Counted from the stretch's first letter, positions 1-5,650 are shown. The stretch is 5,650 bases of DNA from Vulcanimicrobiota bacterium (GCA_019247395.1 JAFAOZ010000175.1:1-5650), one strand, 5' to 3'. Numbers and translations are program-made. The notes: a model not told the origin generated them from the sequence alone.

Positions 1-734
1 ATCTGCCGGTGACCAATGATGACGCACGCAAACGCCGCATCACCGTTGCGAACCTCATGACGATGTCGTCGGGGCTTTCGTGCGACGACAACGACGATAA
101 TTCGCCGGGTAACGAAGACGTGATGCAGACGCAAACGCTGCAGCCCGACTGGTACAAGTACACGCTCGACCTGCCGATGGCGTACGATCCGGGTAGGAAA
201 GCCGTCTACTGCTCCGCCGGGATCAACCTGCTGGGCGCAATCGTCGCAAAAGCCAGCGGCACGGCGCTGGCGCAGTACTTCTACGACCGGTTCGCCGCGC
301 CGATGGAGTTCGGGAGTTACGGGATGTGGCTGATGCCCGCGCCAGCCAATGCGGCCTACATGGGCGGCGGCGATTACTTCCGGCCTCGAGACTTTTTGAA
401 GTTCGGCCAGCTCTTTTTGAGTAATGGAGCTTGGAACGGGCGCGCGATCGTTGACGCACGGTGGCTTGCGGAATCGGTCGTCCCGCGAACGGTGATGAAC
501 CCCGATTCATCCGGCGGCGACCGCTACGGCTACACGTGGCACCTCTCCACGCTTTCGGTTGCGGGGCGGTCGTACGGCGTGATCAATGCCGGCGGCAACG
601 GCGGCCAAATCATGGCGGTGGTCCCGTCGCTCGACATGACGATCATGATCACTGCCGGAAATTACAATCAATATCCGGTTTGGAACGCCTTCTTGACGCA
701 GGTGGTCGGTACGGCGATTCGCGCCGCCCAGTAA
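1..734 (+). CDS. Beta-lactamase-fold serine hydrolase (class C / penicillin-binding-protein-like), C-terminal part
   Basis: The reading frame is open from the left edge, and the GTG at 9-11 is internal, so the true start is outside the window. Just inside the edge comes ITVANLMTMSSGL (39-77), the usual 'ITV-HLLTMTSGL' block that follows the SxxK nucleophile motif in this family; SxxK itself must lie upstream and is not visible. Next is PGRKAVYCSAGINLLG (189-236), which holds the catalytic-Tyr motif in the form Y-C-S rather than the common Y-S-N (Tyr codon 207-209). Near the end, NAGGNGGQ followed by VVPSLDMTIMITAGNY (about 585-668) matches the third active-site region, with the usual His/Lys position not obvious. 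Family members include esterases, DD-peptidases and beta-lactamases; the substrate cannot be told from here. The gene ends with TAA, 2 nt from the stop codon of the convergent tatD. Family assignment is firm, function is open. Confidence 0.85.
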   Translation, partial: LPVTNDDARKRRITVANLMTMSSGLSCDDNDDNSPGNEDVMQTQTLQPDWYKYTLDLPMAYDPGRKAVYCSAGINLLGAIVAKASGTALAQYFYDRFAAPMEFGSYGMWLMPAPANAAYMGGGDYFRPRDFLKFGQLFLSNGAWNGRAIVDARWLAESVVPRTVMNPDSSGGDRYGYTWHLSTLSVAGRSYGVINAGGNGGQIMAVVPSLDMTIMITAGNYNQYPVWNAFLTQVVGTAIRAAQ

Positions 735-736
735 GC

Positions 737-1498
737 CTACAAATCGAAGAGCGTTTTCGCGTTTTCATCCGTGGCGGCGATTAAATCGTCTTGCGCCATG
801 CCGAGCAACTCGCCAAGCTTGGCCGCGGTATGCGCGACGAACGACGGCTCGTTGCGCTTTCCGCGCATCGGCACGGGCGCGAGATACGGACAATCGGTCT
901 CGAGCACGAGCTTTCCGGGGCCGGCCTCGACGACGGCTTCACGCAAGCCGGAGGCGTTTGGAAACGTCAAGACCCCGCCGATGCCGAGATAGAGATCGAA
1001 CTCGCCAATGAACGTGCGTGCTTGCGCCGCCGTGCCGGTGAAGCAATGCACGACGCCGCGCATCTCGTCGCGCCACTCCTCGCGCAAGATTGCGCAGAAG
1101 TCGGCAAACGCATCGCGATGGTGAAAGACCACGGGAAGGCCAACCTCGCGAGCGAGACGGATCTGCGTGCGCAGCACTGCCGCCTGCGCTTCGCGGGGAC
1201 TGTGGTCGTAGTAGTAATCCAGCCCCGTCTCGCCGATTGCGATGACGCCCGGCGCGTCGAGCAGCGCGCGAAGTTCCGCGACGGCGTCGGGCGATGCGTT
1301 CTTGGCTTCATGCGGGTGAATGCCGACCGCGACCGAGATTTCGTAGGGCTCGGCGATCGCGATTGCTCGCCGGCTGTCGGCGACGTCCTCGCCGATCGTG
1401 ATCATCGCTGTGACGCCGGCGTCGCGCGCCCGCGCGACGACCGCATCGCGGTCGCCGTCGAACTGCTTATCGTGAACGTGGCAATGGGTGTCGATCAC
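737..1498 (-). CDS. tatD: TatD-family metal-dependent hydrolase / DNase
   Basis: The 253-residue product matches the usual family length of about 255-265. It is a TIM-barrel amidohydrolase-type enzyme; family members act as metal-dependent DNA exonucleases or 3' repair nucleases in the cytoplasm. All expected metal and catalytic residues are visible: H5 and H7 in IDTHCHVH, E90 in IGETGLDYYYD, H126 in VVFHHRDA, H151 in VVHCFTG, and D202 in LETDCPYLAPVP. I chose the GTG at 1498-1496 because family proteins begin directly with M-I-D-T-H-C-H. A longer frame from 1642 adds 48 unconserved residues that merely shadow the end of metG. This GTG overlaps the TGA stop of metG as GTGA, with no clear ribosome binding site in front, which suggests translational coupling. 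It is the last gene of the rsmI-metG-tatD operon and stops (TAG) 2 nt from the convergent hydrolase gene. Confidence 0.95.
   Translation of the reverse strand: MIDTHCHVHDKQFDGDRDAVVARARDAGVTAMITIGEDVADSRRAIAIAEPYEISVAVGIHPHEAKNASPDAVAELRALLDAPGVIAIGETGLDYYYDHSPREAQAAVLRTQIRLAREVGLPVVFHHRDAFADFCAILREEWRDEMRGVVHCFTGTAAQARTFIGEFDLYLGIGGVLTFPNASGLREAVVEAGPGKLVLETDCPYLAPVPMRGKRNEPSFVAHTAAKLGELLGMAQDDLIAATDENAKTLFDL
1495..1498 (-). other. GTGA stop/start overlap between metG and tatD
   Basis: On the minus strand the four bases read GTGA: GTG (1498-1496) starts tatD and TGA (1497-1495) stops metG. No good Shine-Dalgarno sequence lies at normal spacing before the GTG. This is the classic arrangement for termination-reinitiation, so the two proteins are probably made from one message. 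The overlap is read directly; the coupling is inferred. Confidence 0.85.
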
Positions 1499-3024
1499 GT
1501 CGTCGCGGCGGATTCGAACTCGACCTTTGGGAAGAGCGGCGCCGAAAGCGCCGTCTGCGTAACCGGCGGAAAACCGCCCCACGCCTTCATCGCGCTCGAC
1601 CAGTCCTCGTCGATTCGGCCCGGGGCTCCGAGCTGCTGCCACATCTCACTCATCCGCTCCGGCATGAAGGGATGCAGCAACATGGCGAGCCAGCGCAACC
1701 CCTCGCAAAGATCGTAGAGCACGGCATTGAGTTCGCCGGTACGGCCGGCCTTATGCAGTTCCCACGGCTTGCGCTCGTCGATAGTACGGTTGAGTGTGGT
1801 CACAAGCTCCCAGATGCTTTCGAGTGCCTCGCGGAATCGCAGCTCAAAGATGCGATCGCGTACGACGATGGGCAGCGACGCGAATTTCTGTGCGAGGGTG
1901 CTCTTCGGCGTGGCTGGTTCCGGCACGATGCCGTCGCGGTATCGCGCGAGCATCGAAAGCGAACGCTGCAAGAGGTTGCCGAGATCGTTTGCGAGGTCGC
2001 TGTTCCGGCGCTGCGCGATCTTCTCTTCCGAATACGAGAAATCGCTGCCGAACGGCGCCTCGCGTAACAGGAAATAGCGCATCGCGTCTGCGCCGAACCG
2101 ATCGGCGAGCAAAAACGGATCCACGGCGTTATCGAGGCTTTTGCTCATCTTCTGCCCGTCGACGGTAATCCAGCCGTGCGCGAAGACCAGCTCCGGTGCC
2201 GTTTCGCCGAGCGCCCATAGAATTGCAGGCCAAATGATCGTGTGAAAGCGCGCGATCTCTTTGCCGACGAGCTGCGTTTGAGCCGGCCAATACCGATGGA
2301 ATAGCGAACCGTTTTCACTCCATCCGATTGCGGTAATGTAGTTCAAAAGCGCATCGAGCCAAACGTAGATAACGCCGCCCTCGGGGATGGGGACGCCCCA
2401 GTCGAAGCTCGTGCGAGAGATCGAAAGGTCTTCGAGACCTTCGCGCAAGATCGCCATCATCTCGTTGTAGACGCTGCGCGGCTGCACCCATGCGGGATTG
2501 CGCTCGAAGTGCTCGATCAAACGGTCGCGATAGGCCGAGAGCCGGAAGAACCAGTCGTCTTCGGAGATCCACTGAACTTCGCGCCCACAGGTGGGGCAGC
2601 GCCCGTCGACTAATTTCGATTCGAGCCAAAACGTTTCGTCCGATACGCAATACCAGCCCTCGTATTTACCGAGATAGACGTCGCCGCGTTCGCGCAACCG
2701 CTCGAAGACGCGCAGCACCTTTTCGACGTGCCGCGGCTCCGTGGTGCGAATGAAGTCGTCGTACTGGACGTGATACGCCGCGAAGAGCGCCTTCCAACGC
2801 GGAACGAGTTCGTCGCACCATTTCTGGGGCGTTTTGCCCGCCGCCGCGGCGGCGTTCGCTACCTTTTGCCCATGTTCGTCCGTTCCCGTCAAGAAGAACG
2901 TCGGGCGAAAGGTGCGCGCGGTGCGCGCCAGCACGTCCGCCACAACCGTAGTGTAAGCGTGACCGATATGCGGGTTGCCGCTGATGTAATAGATCGGCGT
3001 CGTGACATAGTAGGCGCGTTCCAT
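1495..3024 (-). CDS. metG: Methionyl-tRNA synthetase, short form without C-terminal tRNA-binding domain
   Basis: This 509-residue cytoplasmic class I aminoacyl-tRNA synthetase charges tRNA-Met. The Rossmann catalytic domain carries the HIGH signature (residues 19-22, after TTPIYYISGNP) and KMSKS (292-296). The connective-peptide zinc region spans about 122-150 in YEGWYCVSDETFW...CPTCG, with Cys at 126, 143 and 146 but Asp at 129, where many relatives have a fourth Cys. The helical anticodon-binding domain holds N412 and W421 in LNRTIDERKPW. The protein ends soon after the anticodon domain, so it lacks the EMAP/Trbp111-like dimerisation domain found in longer bacterial forms. The ATG at 3024 fits the family N-terminus (M-x-x-x-YYVTTPIYY). 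It starts 6 nt after the rsmI stop with only a weak purine stretch (AAGAAGCGG) upstream inside rsmI, so co-transcription and coupling with rsmI are likely. The TGA stop overlaps the tatD start. Confidence 0.98.
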   Translation of the reverse strand: MERAYYVTTPIYYISGNPHIGHAYTTVVADVLARTARTFRPTFFLTGTDEHGQKVANAAAAAGKTPQKWCDELVPRWKALFAAYHVQYDDFIRTTEPRHVEKVLRVFERLRERGDVYLGKYEGWYCVSDETFWLESKLVDGRCPTCGREVQWISEDDWFFRLSAYRDRLIEHFERNPAWVQPRSVYNEMMAILREGLEDLSISRTSFDWGVPIPEGGVIYVWLDALLNYITAIGWSENGSLFHRYWPAQTQLVGKEIARFHTIIWPAILWALGETAPELVFAHGWITVDGQKMSKSLDNAVDPFLLADRFGADAMRYFLLREAPFGSDFSYSEEKIAQRRNSDLANDLGNLLQRSLSMLARYRDGIVPEPATPKSTLAQKFASLPIVVRDRIFELRFREALESIWELVTTLNRTIDERKPWELHKAGRTGELNAVLYDLCEGLRWLAMLLHPFMPERMSEMWQQLGAPGRIDEDWSSAMKAWGGFPPVTQTALSAPLFPKVEFESAATT

Positions 3025-3030
3025 GCTGTG

Positions 3031-3879
3031 CTACCGCTTCTTAATCGAAGTTTTCCGGCGTGCCTTCCGCTCCGTGACGCGCGCGTAGAGCTGCTGCCGC
3101 TCGCCGAAACCTCGTGCCGCCAAGAGTTTGGCGACCTCCCCGACGCGGTGTCCATCCTCGAGCAGCGCATCGATGGCCTCGCTCGTCGCTGCACGCCGCG
3201 GCGGTGCGGCGAGCGCCTCGTGCGGCGCAATTGCAAACGCGACCTCGCCGCGAACCGGCTCGGTCAACTGCGCCGCCACATCCTGGGGCGTACCCGTAAG
3301 CTGCTCTTCGTGCACTTTGGTGTATTCGCGCACGAGGAAGACGCGGGCGTTCGGCGCGACCTCGGCGAGATCGGCGAGTGTGGCGCGAACGCGTTGCGGC
3401 GATTCGTACCAGATGGTCGTGGTATCCGGCTGCAGCGATCGCTTAAAGCGCTCTCGTCTTGCCGCGCCGGTTCGCGGCGGAAAGCCTTCGAACGTGAACC
3501 GGCGCAACGGAAAACCGGAGAGTACCGCGACGCCGGTCGCAGCAGTTCCGCCGGGCAGCACTTCGACCGCAACGCCCTGTGCACGCGCTGCCGCGATCAG
3601 CTCGCTTCCCGGATCGGAGATGCCGGGCATCCCCGCATCGGTCGTCACGGCTACCAGCGCCTCCCGCGCGCGCTCCAGGATTCCCGCCGTGGCGCGTTGC
3701 GCGTTCTGCTCGCGGTAGCTCCAGATTTCACGCGCCGGCAAATCCAGTGCGCGCAGCAGTTTGCGGGCAACGCGCGTATCCTCGGCGACGATGAGCTCCG
3801 CATCGCGCAATACGTCCAACCCGCGCAGGGTCACGTCGCGCAGGTTACCGAGCGGCGTCGCTACGAAGACGAGCGGCAT
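3031..3879 (-). CDS. rsmI: 16S rRNA (cytidine1402-2'-O)-methyltransferase
   Basis: The 282-residue SAM-dependent methyltransferase (tetrapyrrole-methylase fold) is predicted to 2'-O-methylate C1402 of 16S rRNA at the decoding site. Family landmarks appear in order: VATPLGNLRDVTLR (6-19), AEDTR (32-36), TTDAGMPGISDPG (79-91), the LPGGTA loop (108-113, where PGPSA is more common), SGFP (121-124), FEGFPPRTG (130-138), YESPQRV (158-164) and REYTKVHEE (184-192). The C-terminal 50 residues contain a helix-turn-helix-like stretch (about 244-260) and a very basic tail ending SIKKR. The ATG at 3879 gives the canonical N-terminus. A GGAGGT element lies 27 nt upstream, too far to serve this start, with no in-frame start codon nearer to it. 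It is the first gene of the minus-strand operon; its promoter must lie within or beyond the divergent glutaredoxin gene, because the two starts overlap. Confidence 0.96.
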   Translation of the reverse strand: MPLVFVATPLGNLRDVTLRGLDVLRDAELIVAEDTRVARKLLRALDLPAREIWSYREQNAQRATAGILERAREALVAVTTDAGMPGISDPGSELIAAARAQGVAVEVLPGGTAATGVAVLSGFPLRRFTFEGFPPRTGAARRERFKRSLQPDTTTIWYESPQRVRATLADLAEVAPNARVFLVREYTKVHEEQLTGTPQDVAAQLTEPVRGEVAFAIAPHEALAAPPRRAATSEAIDALLEDGHRVGEVAKLLAARGFGERQQLYARVTERKARRKTSIKKR

Positions 3880-3880
3880 G
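3877..3880. other. Head-to-head start-codon overlap (CATG) of rsmI and the glutaredoxin gene
   Basis: CATG at 3877-3880 contains the plus-strand ATG (3878-3880) for the glutaredoxin and, on the complement, the minus-strand ATG (3879-3877) for rsmI. The genes diverge with no spacer, so each 5' leader and promoter must lie inside the other's coding region or further away. The rsmI start is well supported by family alignment. The glutaredoxin start is the only ATG, GTG or TTG codon I could find close before its conserved domain. Confidence 0.75.
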
Positions 3881-4138
3881 GCGCGAAGCTTCGACGTCGA
3901 GAACCTACCTCCGGGAGCAAAGCTCGAGCTCTACATTTCTCCGACTTGTCCGTACTGCCGCAGCGCAATGGCGTACTACGACTCGAACGCAACGCCGTAT
4001 ACGAAGCACGATGCGCAGAACGATCGCCGCGCTCGGGAGCGCATGTTCGCCTACACCAAGGGTGATCCGACGGTTCCGGCGATCGTCGTCGACGGTGAGT
4101 ACGTGCAGTCGGGATGGGGCTCGCCGCCGCGCGGTTGA
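3878..4138 (+). CDS. Small glutaredoxin-family thiol-disulfide oxidoreductase
   Basis: This 86-residue thioredoxin-fold protein has a dithiol glutaredoxin active site. Strand 1 LELYISPT (16-23) leads into C24-P-Y-C27. The cis-proline motif is TVPAIVVDGEYV (65-76), with P67 the expected cis-Pro. A charged helix (about 43-60) links them. Family members reduce protein or glutathione mixed disulfides in the cytoplasm; whether this host uses glutathione or another thiol is not shown. The tail SGWGSPPRG after the last strand is unlike the extra helix of classic glutaredoxins and makes the protein compact. No signal peptide is visible. I chose the ATG at 3878 because the conserved domain begins 15 residues later and upstream residues in this frame only mirror rsmI on the other strand. 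The purine-rich stretch before it (GAAGACGAGCGG) is a weak ribosome binding site. Confidence 0.88.
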   Translation: MARSFDVENLPPGAKLELYISPTCPYCRSAMAYYDSNATPYTKHDAQNDRRARERMFAYTKGDPTVPAIVVDGEYVQSGWGSPPRG

Positions 4139-4150
4139 ACGATTCATTAA

Positions 4151-4168
4151 TCGCGCCGGTCGGCGCGA
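4151..4168. terminator. Short GC-rich hairpin after the glutaredoxin gene
   Basis: TCGCGCC (4151-4157) and GGCGCGA (4162-4168) form a perfect 7-bp stem around the 4-nt loop GGTC, starting 12 nt after the glutaredoxin stop codon. There is no T-tract on the plus strand, so it is not a textbook intrinsic terminator. It could protect a 3' end, cause pausing, or be chance in GC-rich DNA. Confidence 0.3.
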
Positions 4169-4220
4169 AATGAGGCGAAGCGGCGGGGGCGAAGAAGCTT
4201 GGAAGCTCCTCGTTGCTTAC

Positions 4221-4225
4221 GGAGG
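4221..4225 (+). promoter_or_regulatory. Ribosome binding site GGAGG for the small membrane protein
   Basis: GGAGG lies 11 nt before the ATG at 4237-4239. It decides between this ATG and the in-frame TTG at 4213, which lies before the motif and so cannot be served by it. It is the clearest Shine-Dalgarno element at acceptable spacing among the starts visible in this window. Confidence 0.7.
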
Positions 4226-4236
4226 CACCTTCGAGA

Positions 4237-4542
4237 ATGGACCGTAATTCGGCGGCTACCGCAAGCGCCGTCGCGGCGTTTGCCTTCATTTACATCATCG
4301 TTATCGGCGTACTCGTCGCGTTCACGCTTTGGGTCTACTGGCGCATCTTTGCGAAGGCCGGGTACAACGGCGCGCTCTCGCTGCTCAATCTGGTTCCCGG
4401 CGTCGGCCCGCTGATCTGCATGCTGATTCTCGCTTTCGGCCGCTGGCCGATCGAAGACCAGCTCGCGGCGCTCCAAGGCGGACCCCTTTCGCCCACGGTG
4501 CCCCCGTCGTCGCCCGGCACTTCGGTGATGCCGACCGCCTAG
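4237..4542 (+). CDS. Small two-pass membrane protein of unknown function
   Basis: The 101-residue product has two strong hydrophobic segments. TM1 spans about 11-36, within AVAAFAFIYIIVIGVLVAF and ending in the aromatic LWVYWRIF. TM2 spans about 45-68, in GALSLLNLVPGVGPLICM and LILAF. Between them is a very short polar turn, FAKAGYNG. After TM2 come RWPIEDQ and a Pro/Ser/Thr-rich tail (PLSPTVPPSSPGTS) with no charge. The short N-terminus has no cleavable signal. The pattern 'IFxKAG-x-x-G...P-x-x-x-x-L...AF-x-x-WP' resembles small membrane proteins or domains that recur in bacteria, but I cannot name the family or a function. It follows the glutaredoxin gene by 98 bp on the same strand and may share its transcript, though it has its own good ribosome binding site. 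Its stop codon sits inside an inverted repeat shared with the convergent aminopeptidase gene. Confidence 0.8.
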   Translation: MDRNSAATASAVAAFAFIYIIVIGVLVAFTLWVYWRIFAKAGYNGALSLLNLVPGVGPLICMLILAFGRWPIEDQLAALQGGPLSPTVPPSSPGTSVMPTA

Positions 4543-4554
4543 CGATTCTAGGCG
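4536..4554. terminator. Inverted repeat containing both stop codons of a convergent gene pair
   Basis: CGCCTAG (4536-4542) and CTAGGCG (4548-4554) form a perfect 7-bp stem with loop CGATT. The plus-strand TAG (4540-4542) stops the membrane-protein gene, and the complementary TAG (4550-4548) stops the aminopeptidase gene, so each arm carries one stop codon. Neither side has a T-tract, so any termination would be weak or factor-assisted. The repeat is read directly; the terminator role is a guess. Confidence 0.4.
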
Positions 4555-5650
4555 TCGCCCTCCCAAAGCGCGGCGATCCACGCTTCGACCTCGTCGCTGC
4601 GCGAGGGCACGCTTCCGGAAAGATTTTCGGGCGCCGCCGCGGTCACGGCGATGTCGTCCTCAATGCGCACGCCGATACCGCGGAAGCGCTCGGGAACCGT
4701 CGCATCGTCCGGCTGGAAGTAGCAGCCGGGCTCGACCGTCAGCACCATGCCCTCGCGCAGCTTGCCGTGCCGGTACTCGCTGCTGCGCGCCTCCGCGCAG
4801 TCGTGCACGTCGAGGCCGAGCATATGGCTGACGCCGTGCAGCGTATACCGCCGGTGATAGAGGCGATCGGGATCGAGCGCCTCGTCCAGCGAGGTTTTGA
4901 GGATTCCGAGATCGATCAAACCCTGCGCGAGCACGCGAACCGCGCGGCGGTGCGGCTCCAAAAAATCGTTCCCCGCGACGGCGGCTTCGATTCCGGCGCG
5001 CTGCGCTTCCCAAACCAGATCGTACACAATCCGCTGCTCGGCCGAATAACGACCGGAAATCGGAAGCGTGCGCGTGATGTCGGCGGTATAGAGCGAATCG
5101 CATTCGACGCCGGCATCCAGCAATAGCAGTTCGCCTGCGCGCAACGCACCCTCATTGCGCGTCCAGTGCAGCGTGCAGGCATGTTCCGCGGCGGCGGCAA
5201 TCGTGAGGTACCCGACGTCGTTGGCGTCGGTTCGCGCGCGGCCCCAAAACGCCGCTTCGATCGCGCGTTCGCTCCTTGCGGTTCGCATGACGCGAATCAC
5301 GTCTTCGAAGGCGCGTTTGGATATGGCGCACGCCTTGCGCAGCTCTTCGAGCTCGTATTCGTCTTTGATGAGACGGGCCTCGGATAAATACGTTGCGAGC
5401 TCGGCATCGGAATCGCGGCTTTCGAACTGCCGGTCGACCTCCTCGTCGTGACCGCGCAACACGCGCACCGGATAGTTGGCTGCGTTGAGTTGTTCGAGAT
5501 ACTCCGGAATCGCTTGCATCGGACGGCACTCATTGACGCCGTAATAAGCGCGGCTCTCGTCCACGCCGCGGTGGCGGCCGACCCACAGCTCCCCGTAGAC
5601 GCGGTCGGTGAAGAACTCGCGCGTGCCGCGGTTATGGGCCGGAACGAAGA
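4548..5650 (-). CDS. pepP: Xaa-Pro aminopeptidase (aminopeptidase P, M24B), N-terminus off the right edge
   Basis: The frame stays open to the right edge. Reading from 5648 gives FVPAHNRGTREFFTDRVYGE and then LWVGRHRGVDESRAYYGV, an AMP_N-type N-terminal domain, so the GTG at 5564 is internal and the true start is outside. The C-terminal pita-bread domain has all five dinuclear-metal ligands: Asp (5115-5117) in LLLDAG, Asp (5079-5081) in TADITRT, His (4824-4826) in HGVSHMLGLDVHD, Glu (4731-4733) in TVEPGCYF and Glu (4659-4661) in VRIEDD. The accessory histidines of the HGxxHxxGxxxHD motif and of LHWTRNEG are also present. The enzyme removes an N-terminal residue preceding proline and typically needs Mn2+; it is usually cytoplasmic. 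About 366 residues are visible, so most of the roughly 440-residue protein is here. It converges on the membrane-protein gene with 5 nt between stop codons. A dipeptide-specific prolidase is the alternative, less likely given the AMP_N domain. Confidence 0.93.
   Translation of the reverse strand, partial: FVPAHNRGTREFFTDRVYGELWVGRHRGVDESRAYYGVNECRPMQAIPEYLEQLNAANYPVRVLRGHDEEVDRQFESRDSDAELATYLSEARLIKDEYELEELRKACAISKRAFEDVIRVMRTARSERAIEAAFWGRARTDANDVGYLTIAAAAEHACTLHWTRNEGALRAGELLLLDAGVECDSLYTADITRTLPISGRYSAEQRIVYDLVWEAQRAGIEAAVAGNDFLEPHRRAVRVLAQGLIDLGILKTSLDEALDPDRLYHRRYTLHGVSHMLGLDVHDCAEARSSEYRHGKLREGMVLTVEPGCYFQPDDATVPERFRGIGVRIEDDIAVTAAAPENLSGSVPSRSDEVEAWIAALWEGDA

Noticed and set aside
750..766. 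T-rich hairpin-like stretch (GCGTTTTCGCGTTTT) just past the serine hydrolase stop, as a possible terminator
   Set aside because: The stem would be only 3-4 bp, and the bases encode the conserved C-terminus of TatD (ENAKTLFD).
1499..1642. N-terminal extension of TatD starting at 1642
   Set aside because: These residues overlap the metG coding end in another frame and precede the family's normal N-terminus. The GTG at 1498 fits better.
791..1717. 308-codon plus-strand frame opposite tatD and the end of metG
   Set aside because: It covers the conserved tatD active-site codons in antisense, and its translation resembles no protein family.
2839..2854. Perfect 16-bp GC palindrome (CGCCGCCG/CGGCGGCG)
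   Set aside because: It lies inside metG and simply encodes an alanine run (residues 57-62) with GCC/GCG codons, so a separate function is not supported.
2728..4065. Long open frame (445 codons) on the plus strand, opposite metG and rsmI
   Set aside because: It is antisense to two clearly conserved genes, is very rich in Arg and shows no domain. Such frames arise from codon bias in GC-rich genes.
4206..4225. Possible CTCC/GGAG hairpin hiding the ribosome binding site of the small membrane protein
   Set aside because: Only 4 bp with an 11-nt loop. This is too weak to claim a regulatory switch.
4147..4581. 144-codon minus-strand frame opposite the small membrane protein
   Set aside because: The translation is a low-complexity Arg/Gly-rich sequence. 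The plus-strand protein has coherent membrane helices and a good ribosome binding site.

Overview
This is a gene-dense, GC-rich bacterial chromosomal window with seven protein-coding genes and almost no non-coding DNA. The largest gap is 98 bp. No tRNA, rRNA, CRISPR array, insertion sequence or phage gene was seen. Protein style and gene order fit an uncultured GC-rich lineage, perhaps Ca. Eremiobacterota/WPS-2 or a relative. That placement is an impression from the protein sequences and has not been tested. The order rsmI-metG-tatD is also known from Firmicutes, although the base composition here is not typical of low-GC Firmicutes.

Layout. Bases 1-734 (+) hold the C-terminal part of a beta-lactamase-fold serine hydrolase whose start and SxxK nucleophile motif lie off the left edge. 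Bases 3879-737 (-) hold a tight three-gene operon, transcribed rsmI, metG, tatD. RsmI is the 16S rRNA C1402 2'-O-methyltransferase, MetG is methionyl-tRNA synthetase, and TatD is a metal-dependent nuclease/hydrolase. The rsmI-metG gap is 6 nt, and metG and tatD overlap by 4 nt (GTGA). Bases 3878-4138 (+) encode a small CPYC glutaredoxin that diverges from rsmI; the two start codons overlap within one CATG. Bases 4237-4542 (+) encode a 101-residue protein with two predicted membrane segments and no recognised function. Bases 5650-4548 (-) encode an M24-family aminopeptidase P (Xaa-Pro aminopeptidase) whose N-terminus runs off the right edge.

How the genes relate. The minus-strand operon is a translation module: a decoding-site rRNA modification, Met-tRNA charging, and a nuclease that commonly travels with them. 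The flanking genes (redox protein, membrane protein, peptidase, serine hydrolase) have no obvious shared pathway. The most distinctive features are architectural: the CATG start-start overlap, a perfect inverted repeat carrying both stop codons of a convergent pair (4536-4554), and a 2-nt gap between the convergent tatD and hydrolase genes.

I found no convincing new multi-gene system here. The least explained gene is the small membrane protein at 4237-4542.
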